NCBI RefSeq assembly: GCF_029227915.1
Contig: NC_079886.1
Coordinates: 13,573,001 to 13,637,000, forward strand
Direction of reading: 5' to 3'
From: Hydractinia symbiolongicarpus
Lineage: Eukaryota; Cnidaria; Hydrozoa; Anthoathecata; Hydractiniidae
Length of the DNA: 64,000 bases
The position numbers and the translations under genes are program-made. Every line of letters starts with the position of its first letter. Within the stretch, counting starts at the first letter, position 1. The notes under the pieces are model-generated. The model saw only the letters and a list, made by a program, of their open reading frames with translations, was not told where the DNA came from and ran no database searches. Positions 11,797 to 23,700 of this stretch are shown here, piece after piece.

Positions 11797-12033
11797 CATC
11801 CCAGTCAGCCCACCAACGTCGCAGAGACGTCGTAGTGACGTCGAGTTTTAACGTCGGTGCGACGTCCGCTCAACGTCAGAATGGAAAGTCGCGCAGACGT
11901 CGGACCTCGAGCACAACGTCCTCCGTCCCACGTCGTTACAACGTCGTGGCCACGTTGTAACGACATGGCCAACGTCGCGACGTATCAGCAACTAGCAACA
12001 GACGTCTGTACGACGTGGTGTGCCTGCTGGGAT
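11797..12033. repeat. GACGTC/CAACGTC-rich dispersed element (copy 3)
   Basis: Termini are ATCCCAGTCAGCCCAC and, at the right end, GTGTGCCTGCTGGGAT, which are imperfect inverted repeats. The interior is a run of ACGTC motifs in both directions and is visibly GC-richer than its surroundings. No coding meaning is supported for the 100-codon ORF across it. Confidence 0.6.
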
Positions 12034-12289
12034 GTTACTTGTGACATGTTTGTTAAAAAAAGGTTCCTAAAAATTATATTCTACAACCAGATTTTTCATT
12101 TTTTTATCATCCTGGTTACAAACCATTTTAAAGCCTACAGTATTCTTAAATTATTTTAAATTTTGGCATTATATATAGTTATATATAGTTTTTATTGTAA
12201 ATTTGCATAGTGAATATATATTTATGGTAATTTAGTATTCGTATTTGTCTACAACATGCTTAAAAACAAGTTAGAAATAGGTTATGTTT

Positions 12290-12556
12290 TAACGTCTAAA
12301 AGACGCATTCTATGACGTTCAAAAAAACGTTCACTGCAAGACGTTTAAAATGGTTAAACAAAGATATCTACTAAATGTCTAAATCTAGTCTATTTTGTCC
12401 GCTTTTTAGACGTCTTAAGTACGTCTATTACAAGACGTTTTAAAAACGTTTAATCAAGATATTTAACAAAAGCGGACAAAATAGACCATATTTAGACGTT
12501 TTTTATACGTCGTCGCATGCTTCTTTTAGACGTTTTTAAGACGTCTTTGTGCCGGA
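12290..12556. repeat. GACGTC-rich dispersed element (copy 4)
   Basis: Repeats of AGACGTTT and AGACGTC end at GTGCCGGAT about 60 bases upstream of PH exon A. It is internally palindromic: the phrase GCGGACAAAATAGAC near 12470 has its complement near 12390. Confidence 0.5.
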
Positions 12557-12616
12557 TAGGTTTAGTATTCATTTGTTTTTTAACAAAATTCTTACTGTGC
12601 TTATCTCTGTTTTTAG

Positions 12617-12864
12617 ATTTACGTTAACCCCGGGTACTAAACCGCCATTATGTCAAGATTTGGATACACGGTATATAGTACACACAGGTTTGTTGGTGAA
12701 GTCGCCACCGCAAACGAGTTATTTGAGAAAAAGTTGGAGAAAGCGTTATTTCGTTTTGTATGATATGACTGTAGACAGAACGAGAAAAAGTGAAAGTTCC
12801 GCCATTGATGAGGATGGCAAATTCCTTATTTATTACAAGAAGCGGGTAGATGAAAACTGGATAA
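12617..12864 (+). CDS. GAB/DOS-like adaptor, PH domain N-terminal half, exon A
   Basis: The exon follows a good acceptor (ctgtttttag) and ends at a donor GTAAGT at 12865. It encodes the first strands of a PH domain: HTGLLVKSPP, RKSWRKRYFVLYD and LIYYKKRVDENW. This is the order and spacing of the GAB1/2/3 and Drosophila DOS PH domain, which binds PIP3 at the plasma membrane. The exon ends in phase 1 (one base A). It joins the exon at 38957 to make an Asn codon and completes the domain. There is no in-frame ATG before the PH start, so a further upstream coding exon is expected that I could not find. Assignment to GAB/DOS rests on the PH layout plus the downstream docking motifs. Confidence 0.75.
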
Positions 12865-14180
12865 GTAAGTCAGTATGTCGTTTTTTAAATGTCCCATTTT
12901 TAATTTCTAGCAATAGAAAGTTTCAAATGTATAGTTATAGGATTTTTATTATTTTTGGTTAAAATTTAAGTTTAAAATTAATTTTTATCTAATCTACAAA
13001 TTTATTTTCACATTCGCTTTTTACATCTTATTTCTTTGTTCTATTTGCTCAGTCAGTATTTTTAATTTCGGATATTTTCTCGACAATAATCTTGTTTAGC
13101 TATCGTCATTGTTGTCATTTCAAGTTGACTTAAGATAACGAAATAAGTACATATTTCATTTGCAACCATGATTGATCTAATCCTAATTTGTTTCAGCTCC
13201 AGAGACATTCCGCTATAACATGTTTAGACTTGAAAACATCATGGGCATTTCATAATAAAAATGTGCCGTCCACGTTTGCCTGTGTCGTTAAAAATCGTTT
13301 TTGATTTTATCATTGTGTTTACGTGTTTACAATTTGGATTTTAACATAACATTCTAAATCATACATTATTGCACGAACTAAAACAAATCGACAACTGGAA
13401 TACCAATTATTTTTATTAAGTAAAGCAGAATTTTAGATAAGGTTGCAAAACTAATATAGGCATAACTTTTTATCGGGAATGAATATATTACTACTGAAAC
13501 TGGTTTTCAAAGAGTAAAATATATTATTTATTTGCATGTAATACAACAATGTGACATTTATTTTTTGTTTGTAAAGTCCGTTTATTAAACTGCGAGTCTT
13601 TGGGTAGTCTTGTCAACGAAACAATCCTGAGAATGTTTACTTTGCTACTAGACGCCATTAAGTAACACAATAAGCGTCCCACTAAAAATTCTTGAAGCTG
13701 CAACTCTAAGTGTTTTTCTCATTTCTAAAACAGTTTTTTTTTTTATATGTAAGGAGGAAAACTAGTTAATTACGTGGAACTATGGCCACAGTTAGAGAGA
13801 CATAATCGTTTAATTTCCACAAAAGTAATTTATTTATATCACATCATTAAAGAAAGAGAATTTCCATCAATTTTTCCTAATGAAGCCCCCTCTTTCGCTA
13901 GCATAGCAAGTTAAATCTTATATCCTCCAATGAAACAATTGTTAGCTTAAAAGGTGTTGTAGCTAACATTTCAAAGGTATCTATGAAGGAGATCACACTA
14001 CACATTAAGCCTATAATAGCTGTGTTAATTTAAAGGTTACTCTATTTGCCAGCATCAAATTACATAAAGTATGTAAAAATGTATTAGTTTGATTCAATTG
14101 AGATATTATATTTATTGTTATTTTTTTGTGTTTTTGGAAGAGTTTGCACTTAAAAAAGATTTTTTATAAAGAAAATAAGC
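12865..14180. other. Intron between the two alternative PH exons
   Basis: AT-rich with no supported exon, RNA or repeat. It may contain the promoter for exon B, because exon B begins with its own ATG and has an in-frame stop a short way upstream. Confidence 0.4.
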
Positions 14181-14508
14181 ATGAAGCTGTCATCAAGTGG
14201 AATTATTAAGAAAGGAAATCTAACTAAATCACCTCCGTTAGATTCCAAAACAAAGCGTTGGCACCTAAGGTTTTTTATTCTCTATAATCCAAGTTATGTG
14301 GAGAATGAGAGAGATTTTGAAAGTGAGGAAAATGTGAAATATGAAAGAAGAGGGAAAAGAAGAAGATCGAGTCTGGTGGCAAGTGTAGCCAATCTATTCC
14401 GTAATAGCAGTAACAGTGAAAAAGGGTTTTTAGAGGATGTTCCAGATTCTTTATCTTTGTTATATTATGAGAGTGAGGAAAAGGAAACAAAGGGAAGCCT
14501 ACCTTTAA
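14181..14508 (+). CDS. GAB/DOS-like adaptor, alternative PH N-terminal half, exon B
   Basis: A second version of the same half-domain: MKLSSSGIIKKGNLTKSPP, then RWHLRFFILYN and, after a long loop, LSLLYYES. The pattern G-x-L-x-KSPP, W..R(F/Y)F(I/V)LY and L(I)YY is shared with exon A. It ends at GTAAGT with one spare base A, the same phase as exon A, so either can join the exon at 38957. It has its own ATG with an in-frame stop about 30 bases upstream, suggesting an alternative first exon and promoter. The inserted loop is Ser/Arg-rich (RRGKRRRSSLVASVANLF), with a basophilic kinase-type site RRRSS. The alternative is a decayed duplicate, but the open frame and good donor argue against that. 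Confidence 0.7.
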
Positions 14509-16045
14509 GTAAGTCATTACTGTCGCTACTTTTTTTAACTTGTTATCACTTTAACACGTCCCTTTCTTAAAAGAACCCTTAAATTGCTCTTAATGTTTTT
14601 TTGCACGCATCTTTGTCGAAATTGATGTATAACTGTCAAAAATCGTTTATAGGTGTCCCTGAAAATGGTTTAAACAGGAACTCAGGAACTATAATAATAG
14701 TGAAAATATTTTGTGTCTCAATTTTTTAATTAAATCAACCTGAAAACATGTCATGTCAAGTTTTAAGTCTTAATTTCAATTTTATCTTTAGCAAAAAGTA
14801 TGGTTTGAAAGAGAAGTATTTTTATAGCCCACTTTGCTGGGCACTTTTAGCTTTATCTCTTTCAGTACATGACTCGTACTTGTTAATGTATCCAAATTAA
14901 GGAGGTTTTTAAACAAGATATTTTAAACTTGCTAACTTTGAAAAAAAAAAGTTCTCGTAAAAATTTAAGAGTTTCAAAAATTATTTCTCACAAAAATTTC
15001 CCCAAAGTATCCCTTAATAGTTCTGCTCTTTTACATAACAGAATGCTCGGAAACTTTTGTAAACAATTTTTTTTTCTAAAAATATTAACTCATCACAAAT
15101 TTTATATCCATGAAGCAAGCACTACTTAGAAATTATTCTGCCCTTTTCTTTACTTCCTACTTTTCCATAAGATTCAGAACGCCACAAAAATAAAAACTTT
15201 TTCCACAAACTGGATTTGAAATCTGAACAATGAACTATCTAAGTTCAGCAAACAAAAGTTCTATTCAGGAAGTACTTGCCAGCTAGCTAAACTATATTAA
15301 AGTTTTATGTAACTTGCGCATAAAACAGCACAACTTCTTTTCCAACCTTAAAGAAGTTTATCGCAGTTACCAAAATTATTTTTCCTGTATTTTTTACTCC
15401 TGAGACAATACAATTTATTGTCAGTACGCTTTCTGATACTGGGACATATAAAGTTCTACCATTTTTTGATCGCATAAATTTACGTATTCCTTATTTCGCG
15501 TTCGCATATTCTGACCATATATTGGCTAAAATTCACTTAACGATACCATTTATCGTCGTCTTCTCATATCAAAAAGACAAAAAAAACTGGGGACGAGGGT
15601 GTACCGGAAAACTGTATTTGCATTCTTCCCAACTAGACACTAGCCTCTTGTGGCTGACTATTTGGACGGCTCTTACTAGGGGCAAACCACGAAGCTACTG
15701 CATCCCCGAGATACTATCCCGATCGTGACATTAGATCTTCAAAAATGACCTTGACCAGCACTTTTTCTGTATTTCAATTACCGTGTCAATTTTGTAACAT
15801 AATTAACTGAACATTCGCCATCCTTTGGTTTTGCTTGTTCAGAGAAATAACGCTCATATGTTATGTTCTTTTTAAATCACATGTGCAGAGTAGTGTGAAA
15901 TTCTGGTTTTACCATTCCATTGCGGCAGCGGTGTTGGCGGCGGCAAAGTTCAGGACTTTTTTTATCGCATCATTGTCTCACTACTATTTTCTGACGTAAA
16001 CGGAAAGACGATGTAGTTAAGAAAGAAGATCTTTGTCCTCAGCTG
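14509..16045. other. Intron sequence
   Basis: Mostly AT-rich. A GC-richer island at about 15587-15725 begins with ACTGGGGACGAGG, close to the CCTGGGAACGAGG motif seen at 2683 and 51831. I take it as a piece of a dispersed repeat. No exon is supported. Confidence 0.4.
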
Positions 16046-18166
16046 TTTTTATCGAAGCATTACGGAGTTTCATACCGCTAGCGAAGCGCTTTGTAGGGAC
16101 AAATTTTTGGCTTGTTTTCATTTGTCTCGATGGCCCAAATAATTTTCATGGTCACTCGTATATCTTCTTATAAATCGTCTCGTATTACATTCGTATCTTC
16201 ATATAACTCTTCCCTCGTTAACTTAACTCCTGCTCGAACTCGAACGCTCATATATATTCCTAGCATAATGTTCTCGAATGTTCTATTCGAGAAGTTTCCT
16301 ATTTTACAATATAAACAAATAACCTATTATCTATATTATGACGTCACATACTGAGTGTGAGTTCATTAAAGCATAGTCATTGTCAAGTCATTGTGACTTT
16401 GCAGTTCTAGATAGTTCATTGTGCCGAATACGTATAAAAACTGTTCATATAAATGTTAATGAATTTTCTATCATTACGTCATGTTATAAGTTCGTGATAT
16501 AGTTCACGACAGTTTTTCACAACTATTCTGGTTAGTGCTGCGAAAAGAGGCAAAAATGCAAAATCTTGCCTGATGTTTCTTCAACTAATTTTTTACTTTA
16601 ACTGACGTTTTGCTTTTTAATAACACGTTTAAATGGTGTTGCTAACCCTCTTTGTTGTATATTGACATGGGTAAGATGTTGGAATCGAAGAATACTTAAA
16701 TTACTGACTTTTATAGAGAGGCAAGAGAAGACATATTGTTGATGTTGGTTTTAGGGGTTATCTTCCTGTTGCAAGCTAGCTACATATACCAAACATTGTG
16801 TGTTGTGAGGAATAAAGTAATGGTTAAAAAGAAACACTGTTTTATCATTATCAGTGCACTTTGGCAAGAAGAAATAAAAATTACAGCTAGCTATAGAAAG
16901 ACTTGAAGAAAGTTTTTTTACAGTAAGCTATAGCTAGCTAGCTATATATGGATCTGCAAATTTGACATGGATTAACGTGGAAGAGCATTTATTGAAGGAT
17001 TTATTTGCAAAGTATAGCTAACTAGTTATATTAAAAAAGAGCACAGATAAAATCAATTGAAAATAAAATACACACTTCAATGACATAATGACTGGCTTTG
17101 ACTTTTCGTTAGAAGTTATTGCATATAAATATTACATAGCTAGCTAGGAAAGGATATGTGTAATAGCATGTTAAACTGTATTGTGTTCTTAATTTTGGTA
17201 AAATGCATGAATAAATTTAGGCAAGGTGCACTTTTACAATTTTGTGATAGCTATAATAATTTTGGTACATTGACATAAGAGAAATTTGGCAACCGAAAAT
17301 ATTTGACGAAAACAGTTAAAATCACTAAATTTGTTTAAAAAGTTATTTTCCATTAAATTTGTTTATTTTAATCACAGTATATTATTTTATTTTATATTTC
17401 GCCGCGGTCGAAACTTTGTACTTTACAGTGAAATTATTCCAATGCAAAATTGAGGCGTAGCAAATTTTAAGGCTAAGTTGGTGTTCACTGTTTGATGTTT
17501 TTTCAAGTTGAGTGACATTAGAAATGAGTTTTTATGATCCTATTTTTAGCATCTGGGCAACTTGAAGCAATTAAATTAATAACTAAGTTTAGGTCTTGAA
17601 CTTTCATAATATACAATCTTATGTCAATACTGAGTATCCTTCCTTTAAATAATTGTATAATCAATATATCGCACCAGTTTAAAAAGTGAAAATACAAAGG
17701 AAAAAGTGAATAATTCTCTGCGTACTGCATGTTTTTCTTAGCAAATGCCTTACGCTCTGCGGGGGATAAATATTACATAACTAGCTAGGAAAGGATATGT
17801 GTAATAGCATGTTAAACTGTATTGATGTTTTTTCAAGTTGAGTGACATTAGAAATGAGTTTTTATGATCCTATTTTTAGCATCTGGGCAACTTGAAGCAA
17901 TTAAATTAATTACTAAGTTTAGGTCTTGAACTTTCATAATATACAATCTTATGTCAATACTGAGTATCCTTCCTTTAAATAATTGTATAATCAATATATC
18001 GCACCAGTTTAAAAAGTGAAAATACAAAGGAAAAAGTGAATAATTCTCTGCGTACTGCATGTTTTTCTTAGCAAATGCCTTACGCTCTGCGGGAGATATA
18101 AAAATTTGTCCCTACAAGCGCTTTGCTAGTGCCCAGACCTGCGCGGTATGAAACTCTGTAATGGAC
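16046..18166. mobile_element. Non-autonomous DNA element with terminal inverted repeats (about 2.1 kb)
   Basis: Left end (about 16050-16110) contains CATTACGGAGTTTCATACCG and AGGGACAAATTTT. The right end (about 18100-18166) has the inverted counterparts, with AAAATTTGTCCCT and CGGTATGAAACTCTGTAATG. No transposase was found between them. The interior holds many GCTAGCTA palindromes and a tandem duplication. Boundaries are approximate and no clear target duplication was seen. Confidence 0.5.
17493..18093. repeat. Near-identical 271-bp direct duplication
   Basis: 17493-17763 and 17823-18093 are nearly identical direct repeats 330 bp apart. The spacer (about 17783-17822) is a copy of 17145-17182. 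A segment was therefore duplicated with an internal deletion. The two identical 70-codon minus ORFs here are simply the two copies. Confidence 0.8.
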
Positions 18167-18440
18167 CTTAATTAAGATGAGGAATGAAGCTGCTGTGCTA
18201 TCTATGAGTTTTCGAAATTTTACAAAAAAAAATGAAGTAAAAAAAACAAAATTTTTAAAATCAAAAAATCACCAATTTGGGATGATTTAAAAGTGTCTTT
18301 CTGTTACAGTACGTAATATTTCTTTCTCTTTATAGCTAGCTAAAATTTAGAGAGTTTATACAGGGAAATTTTAATTTTTCATCTCAGCGAAACAACTGAG
18401 CAAGCAAACAAACAAATCAATTTTATTATGATGTGTATAT

Positions 18441-18650
18441 AGAGATAGGAAAATATTCGTTCTAGCGCAGTCGACGACGACGACAAGGGAAATTCCCCAA
18501 ATTCCAGAAATCCGAAATCCCAATTTCGACAAATCCGAAAACAAATTCGATTCCGATAAATTCTCGAGCATGCGCAATAGCGACTTACGGGAATATTGCT
18601 GACATCAACAAAAATGAAGATTGCGCAATTGAGTAGGGGAGAGTTCCATA
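18441..18650. repeat. Polinton left terminal inverted repeat
   Basis: Matches the reverse complement of 36240-36448 with few differences. It contains GACGACGACGACAAGGG and ends near GGGGAGAGTTCCATA. Confidence 0.92.
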
Positions 18651-18683
18651 CTAATAATACGACCGCGCTAGAAATTTTATTGA

Positions 18684-18896
18684 TTGACATCAAAAATCTA
18701 TACAATAAAGATGAATACACATACTGTGAAACAATTACACACTATCGCGAAAACCCGTGGGCTTACGGGACATTCCAGGCTACGCAAAGCCGACCTTGTT
18801 GCTTTATTAGAGGCACACCCAAGACCTGTTCCAGAATCAAGGTCGCAAGCATTTACACCAGAGGCCCTGGATATATATTTAAACGTCAAGAAATGA
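18684..18896 (+). CDS. SAP/HeH-like DNA-binding small protein (Polinton)
   Basis: An intact 70-codon gene just inside the left terminal repeat. The segment TVKQLHTIAKTRGL...LRKADLVALLEAH has the helix-extended-helix pattern of SAP or Rho-N domains, which bind DNA or RNA. The start could be 18684 or the internal ATG at 18711, which directly precedes the domain. It lies 55 bases upstream of the polymerase gene on the same strand, so the two may be co-transcribed. A second SAP-like gene is at the other end of the element. Its role in replication or terminal-protein function is a guess. Confidence 0.55.
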   Translation: MTSKIYTIKMNTHTVKQLHTIAKTRGLTGHSRLRKADLVALLEAHPRPVPESRSQAFTPEALDIYLNVKK

Positions 18897-18951
18897 CAAA
18901 ACCCGTCCTATTAGGAGCAAAATTGAACCTCGACTCCCCACACCCGAAGCC

Positions 18952-21116
18952 ATGAATGTTTTTGAACGCCAAGAGATGTTGAGAACACGTCCAGTAGTCA
19001 AGAGTAAGCTGCGAGAGTGGTCTCACTGGCTTGTGAACTATGTACCAGAGGGTATTAGAAAGTCGGTGCAAGGTATATATGCATCAGTAGAAAATCGCAT
19101 CCTTGCTCTTTATGATGGGGCAAGAAAGACTCTGATGGGTGAAGTCAAAGAAGAGGCAAGGGAAGATCATGCTGAAGACAAGCAGCAGCCGAACCAAGAT
19201 TTCACGCCTCAAGAACATAAGCATGCTCACCATAGAACCTTCCGAAGTTTCCGCATCCCTGGCATAGAGGGTACGGATGTCGATGGGTACTTGGGGATGG
19301 TGCGATCACACGTGAAAACCCTGGTTGAGAAGCAGGTTAAAGACATGGGGTCTGCTAAGGTGCAGTGATCCCTCTGGATTTTCTGGAAGAAGCCAGTGGA
19401 GGGTACTAATGAGTTTATCGAAGTTGATAAGGTCTTCCATAGCACCATGACACCGGTCTTCAGGGTACTGTCCTGGACAAGGTGCTAGATACGATGTTTG
19501 CCCAAGTCAAAACGCATGTGGACAACCTAGCGCTGCCCAAAATTGGCTTCATAATCGGTCGAATCATGCATCTCAACGTGGACTTTCATAAGCTACGACT
19601 AACAAGGGGTTCCTCATATATCAAAGCACCCAAGTGGATAGCCACCAAGAATGCCATCATTAACCCCGCGAACAAGGACGAGGAGTGTTTCAAGTGGAGC
19701 ATGATAGCTGCTCTGCATCATGAGGATATAACTAGCGATCCACAGAGAATCAGCAAGCTGAGGCCATATGCGGAGCGCTATAACTGACAGGGCATCGAGT
19801 TTCCCACAAGCATCAAGGATATCACCAAATTCGAGAAGAACAACCAAGACATCGCGGTGAACGTCTTGTACGTGACGGGGAAGAATTTTAATATCCTGCG
19901 TCGATCTACACACAACGGACGCGAGAAACAGGTTAATCTGATATTCCTCACGGACGATAAAAAGAGTCATTATATAACCATCAAAAATCTCTCATGGCTC
20001 CTGGGTAGCGAGACATCAAAGAATCAAGCAAAGATGCACTTCTGTATGAACTGCTTGCAAGCCTTTCCAACAATCGAATCGAGAGACAAGCATTATACCT
20101 ACTGCTGAAATAACGAAGCGATCAAGATCACGATACCAAAGCGAAAAGGAAAAGTGGCTCTACTACAAAGATGGTCAGCAGCAGTTCAAAGTACCCTTCG
20201 CCATCTATGCGGATTTCGAATCCCTGCTCGTTCCCATGACGGAAGATAAGAGGGAGAACAAGACGAAAAAGCTGAACAAGCACGTATCATGTGGCTGGTG
20301 TACATACAGTACCTTCGCCTATGGTGATATATCATATCCCTTGCAGGGATACCGTGTGAAGATGTTCGTTCAACACCTGGAGGATGAGGTAAAACGGCTC
20401 TACGCTACCTTCCCACAGTATGACATGCTGCCCCTAACGGAGGTGTTACAAAGAGAGCACGAAGCGGCAAAGACATGTCACATCTGCATGAAACCATTTA
20501 ACGATGACTCAAAGAGCCGCAAAGTTCGAGACCACTGTCACTACACATGTCTATACAGAGGTGCCACACACAACACCTACAATCTCAAGTACAAGACCGT
20601 GATCTTCAAAAAACTTTCGGGGTACGACGCCCACTTGTTCATTCGAGAACTGGGGGAGAAGTATGATACCCAGGACATTGGTTGCATCGCTGAAAACACT
20701 GAAAAGTATATCCCCTTCAACGTAAAAATCACCGTACCCATTGCAGGCATGGGGTACGGTGATGGTGAAACGCACAAGAAGATCGAGATCAGGTTCATAG
20801 ACAGCTGTCGATTCATAGCATCAAGCTTGGAGAAATTGGCAAGCAACCTCGATGATGAACAGTGCAAAAATCCCCGTTGGTATTTCGCTGAGGATGACAC
20901 CTTTAAACTCATGCGCAGAAAAGGTGTATATCCCTACGAGTACATGGATGGCTGGCGACGATTTAAAGAGACTGAGCTACCTCCCAAGGAGGCCTTCTAT
21001 AGTACCCTTAATTGAACATGAAGGGGATCAGCGACGAAGACTACGAACACGCTCAAAAAGTCTGGTATGTCATCAATCCAAAGGGTGCTGAGGTCAACAT
21101 GGGTGACTACCATGAT
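18952..21116 (+). pseudogene. pPolB: Protein-primed DNA polymerase B, N-terminal and exonuclease part, broken
   Basis: Starts at an ATG at 18952. The N-terminal region typical of Polinton polymerases is spread over three frames (18952-19368, 19482-19787, 19857-20108), ending in a CMNCLQAF..H..YC zinc-finger-like motif. The exonuclease domain follows: Exo I as FAIYADFES (about 20200), an embedded CHIC...DHCHYT...HNTYNL Cys/His motif (20478-20580), Exo II region with LSGYDAHLFI and FIDSCRFI, then RRKGVYPYEYMDGW. A frameshift at about 21015 precedes the start of Exo III (GDYHD). The gene is then interrupted by a retrotransposon and resumes at 23701. At least four frame breaks make it non-functional. 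The polymerase would replicate the element using a terminal protein primer. Confidence 0.85.
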
Positions 21117-23695
21117 TGATTGATTGATTGATTTAATTTATTTACAGTCGGTTATTATATACAATAATTCTTTAAAAAAATAATATTTTGCAAAAAACTA
21201 ATCAAAACCGACCAAATATTTTTATATATTTACAATTTAGATGAAAACTATAATAAATAAATAATGAATAAATAATAAATAAAAGATAAACATTCCTCCT
21301 CTCCCATTTTCGTATTGATTACGCAAGTTATGGAATCAATTTCCGACACTCTGTGCATGAACAGTGAGAGCCATTCCATTTTTTAATCATTTGCTTAAAT
21401 TTAACTAGATCTTCGCAACTCTTCGTATGAAAAGGAAGTTTATTCCAAACTTTTGGGGCTAAACATCGCAAACTGTTTAGACCAAAGGTGCTTGTTTTTA
21501 CACTGATGGTTTTTAGGTTGTTCATGTTTTGACTTCTTACTGGCCTATCAGTTTCCTCAAAAAGGAAAATATCTTTCATGAAAGAAGGACTGATGTTTCT
21601 CCGAATTTTAAATATTTCTATGCCTAAATATCTGTGCCTTAGTAATTCCATATAATGTTTATTTGGAAGGCAATCAACTGGTCTTGGGTCATCATGAATA
21701 AAACTTAAAGCCCTGTTGTGGAGTTTTTCAATTTTCAAAAGAGATTTCGAAGAAGAGAAATGCCAAACTAAGGGACAATAATTAAAATTTGCATACACGA
21801 AGCTTTGTGCTAAAATAGATCTTGTTTGCAAAGATAGTACATTTTTAAATCTAAATAATGCATTCAGCTGGGCTAAGGCTTTTCGACAAAGATTACTAAT
21901 GTGCAAGTTGAAATTTAATTTATCATCATTTGTTACTCCTAAAAGTTTTACGGACCTTTCTGATTGTATGACTCTATCGCCAATGTTTATTTCAAGCTTC
22001 GAGTTATCAATTTTGGCTCTTGATAGAAGGATCGAATGAAATTTGTTTGGATTTGCTATCATTTTGTTATTATTTAACCAAGAAGGGCAATTTCGGATTC
22101 CCTTTCTAAAATCTTAATGAGATTTTTAATAGTTTTGAATAAGCTGATATCGTATTGTCGTCTGCGTAATTATGTAGGTCACTATTTACAATAAAATAAA
22201 ATAAATCATTCATAAATATATTAAAAATAATTGGGCCCAACACAGAACCCTGAGGCACACCTGACAAAATTAATTCAAATATACTATACTTCGCATTTAC
22301 TCGTGTGGATTGTTCTCTGTTTGTAAGATACGATAGAATATACTCAAGTGATTTTACATCAAAACCGTTAGCATGAAGTTTGGCTATAAGTAGATCGTGG
22401 GGACACAGTCAAAAGCTTTTGATAAGTCCAATAATTTTGAACCAACCACATAATTCAGATCCAGTTTTTTTTTTCCAATCCTCTAATAGGCGTATCAATA
22501 CGTGATTGGTGCTATAGTTTTTCCTGTAAGCAGATAAGTACACAGAAAGTTTTTTTTCCATGAAAGACATTATTTGCTCTTTGATTATTATTTCATAAAA
22601 CTTAGAGAAAAAATTTAATACACTAATAGGTCTAAAATTATTGAGACTGTACTTTTCCTTGCTTTCCTTGTCAATTGGTGTAACAACCGCACGCTTAGCT
22701 TTAGTTGGGAAAAAACTGGCACGGATGCTACTATTTAAGGCATTTTTGAGGGGCAATATTAAGTGCTCACTAGCTAGTTTTGCAAGTTTTGGCGGTATCT
22801 TATCTTCGCCTGCAGACGCTTTAGTGTTTATTTCTTTAAATACTTTTTTAATTTCTTCATCACCTATTTCCTTAAATTGAAAATTTTCAGACACATTTTC
22901 AATATTTTCTTTTATCTTTAGGATACTTGGATGATTTTTATAGGTTTTAAAAATTTTCTCAATCAACTTTTTCTTATCTGTAAATGATTTAAAATCAATA
23001 GAGGTAGGTTTAATACCACTGCTATTTTCAACAATATTTATGAAGTGGCTATTCAATGTTGTTGCCACTTCATTTTCATCTGTAATCAAATTATCGTTTT
23101 GGATTATCGTAATATTTGCATTACTTAAACAATTTTTATTGGTTACAAAAGGTTTCATAACTTTCCAAAAAATTTTATTTTCGACTGCTCCGGCCTGGGT
23201 TTTTTTTTAAAATATTCCTTAACAGCTATATTTCGTAATTTTACGCATTTGTTTCTTTGTCTTTTATAATTGGCATTGTTTTCCTCAGTTTTATCATTGT
23301 TATATTTATTTTTAAACCTTGACCTAGAGTATATAGCCTTTTTTAATTCTTTATTCATGAAGGGAGCATCGTTTCCACGCAATGTTTTCTGTTTCAAAGG
23401 AGCATGTTTATCTACAATATTTCTAAAAATTACTTGAAGATTTTCATAGTTCAAACCAGGATCGGCAGTGTCACAACAAAAGTCAGCAGCTTTTACATCA
23501 GCCAAAAACGTCTTTTCATCGAAATTTTTATAGTTTCTATAGAATATTTTCTTTGGCTGTAAACGGGCTAGATGCATTTTTAAAAATGTAGTTATCATTA
23601 GATGATGGTCACTTAACCCTGTTTCAAACGCTGAACTATTTTGAAAAGACCTATATCTGTTTGTCAATAAAACATCAATTGAAGAGCCTTCTTTA
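21117..23695 (-). mobile_element. Non-LTR retrotransposon (CR1/Jockey-like), 5'-truncated, inserted in PolB
   Basis: Minus-strand insertion flanked by the direct repeat ATGAT (21112-21116 and 23696-23700). It begins inside the endonuclease (SDHH motif near 23605), continues with a linker, and then has the reverse transcriptase in pieces: FRPISVL near 22640, GVPQGSVLGP near 22240 and the catalytic YADD near 22158. The C-terminal part is open from 22062 to 21328. The 3' tail is (ATCA)n at 21117-21131, a microsatellite tail as in CR1-type elements rather than poly-A. A frameshift at 22409-22440 and several stops show it is dead. It is much more AT-rich than the Polinton around it. Confidence 0.85.
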
Positions 23696-23700
23696 ATGAT

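Noticed and set aside
11857-12159. 100-codon plus ORF
   Set aside because: It is the reading of a GACGTC-rich repeat island.
17518-18060. Two identical 70-codon minus ORFs as a duplicated gene
   Set aside because: They are the two copies of a 271-bp duplication inside a non-coding element; no family or splice support.
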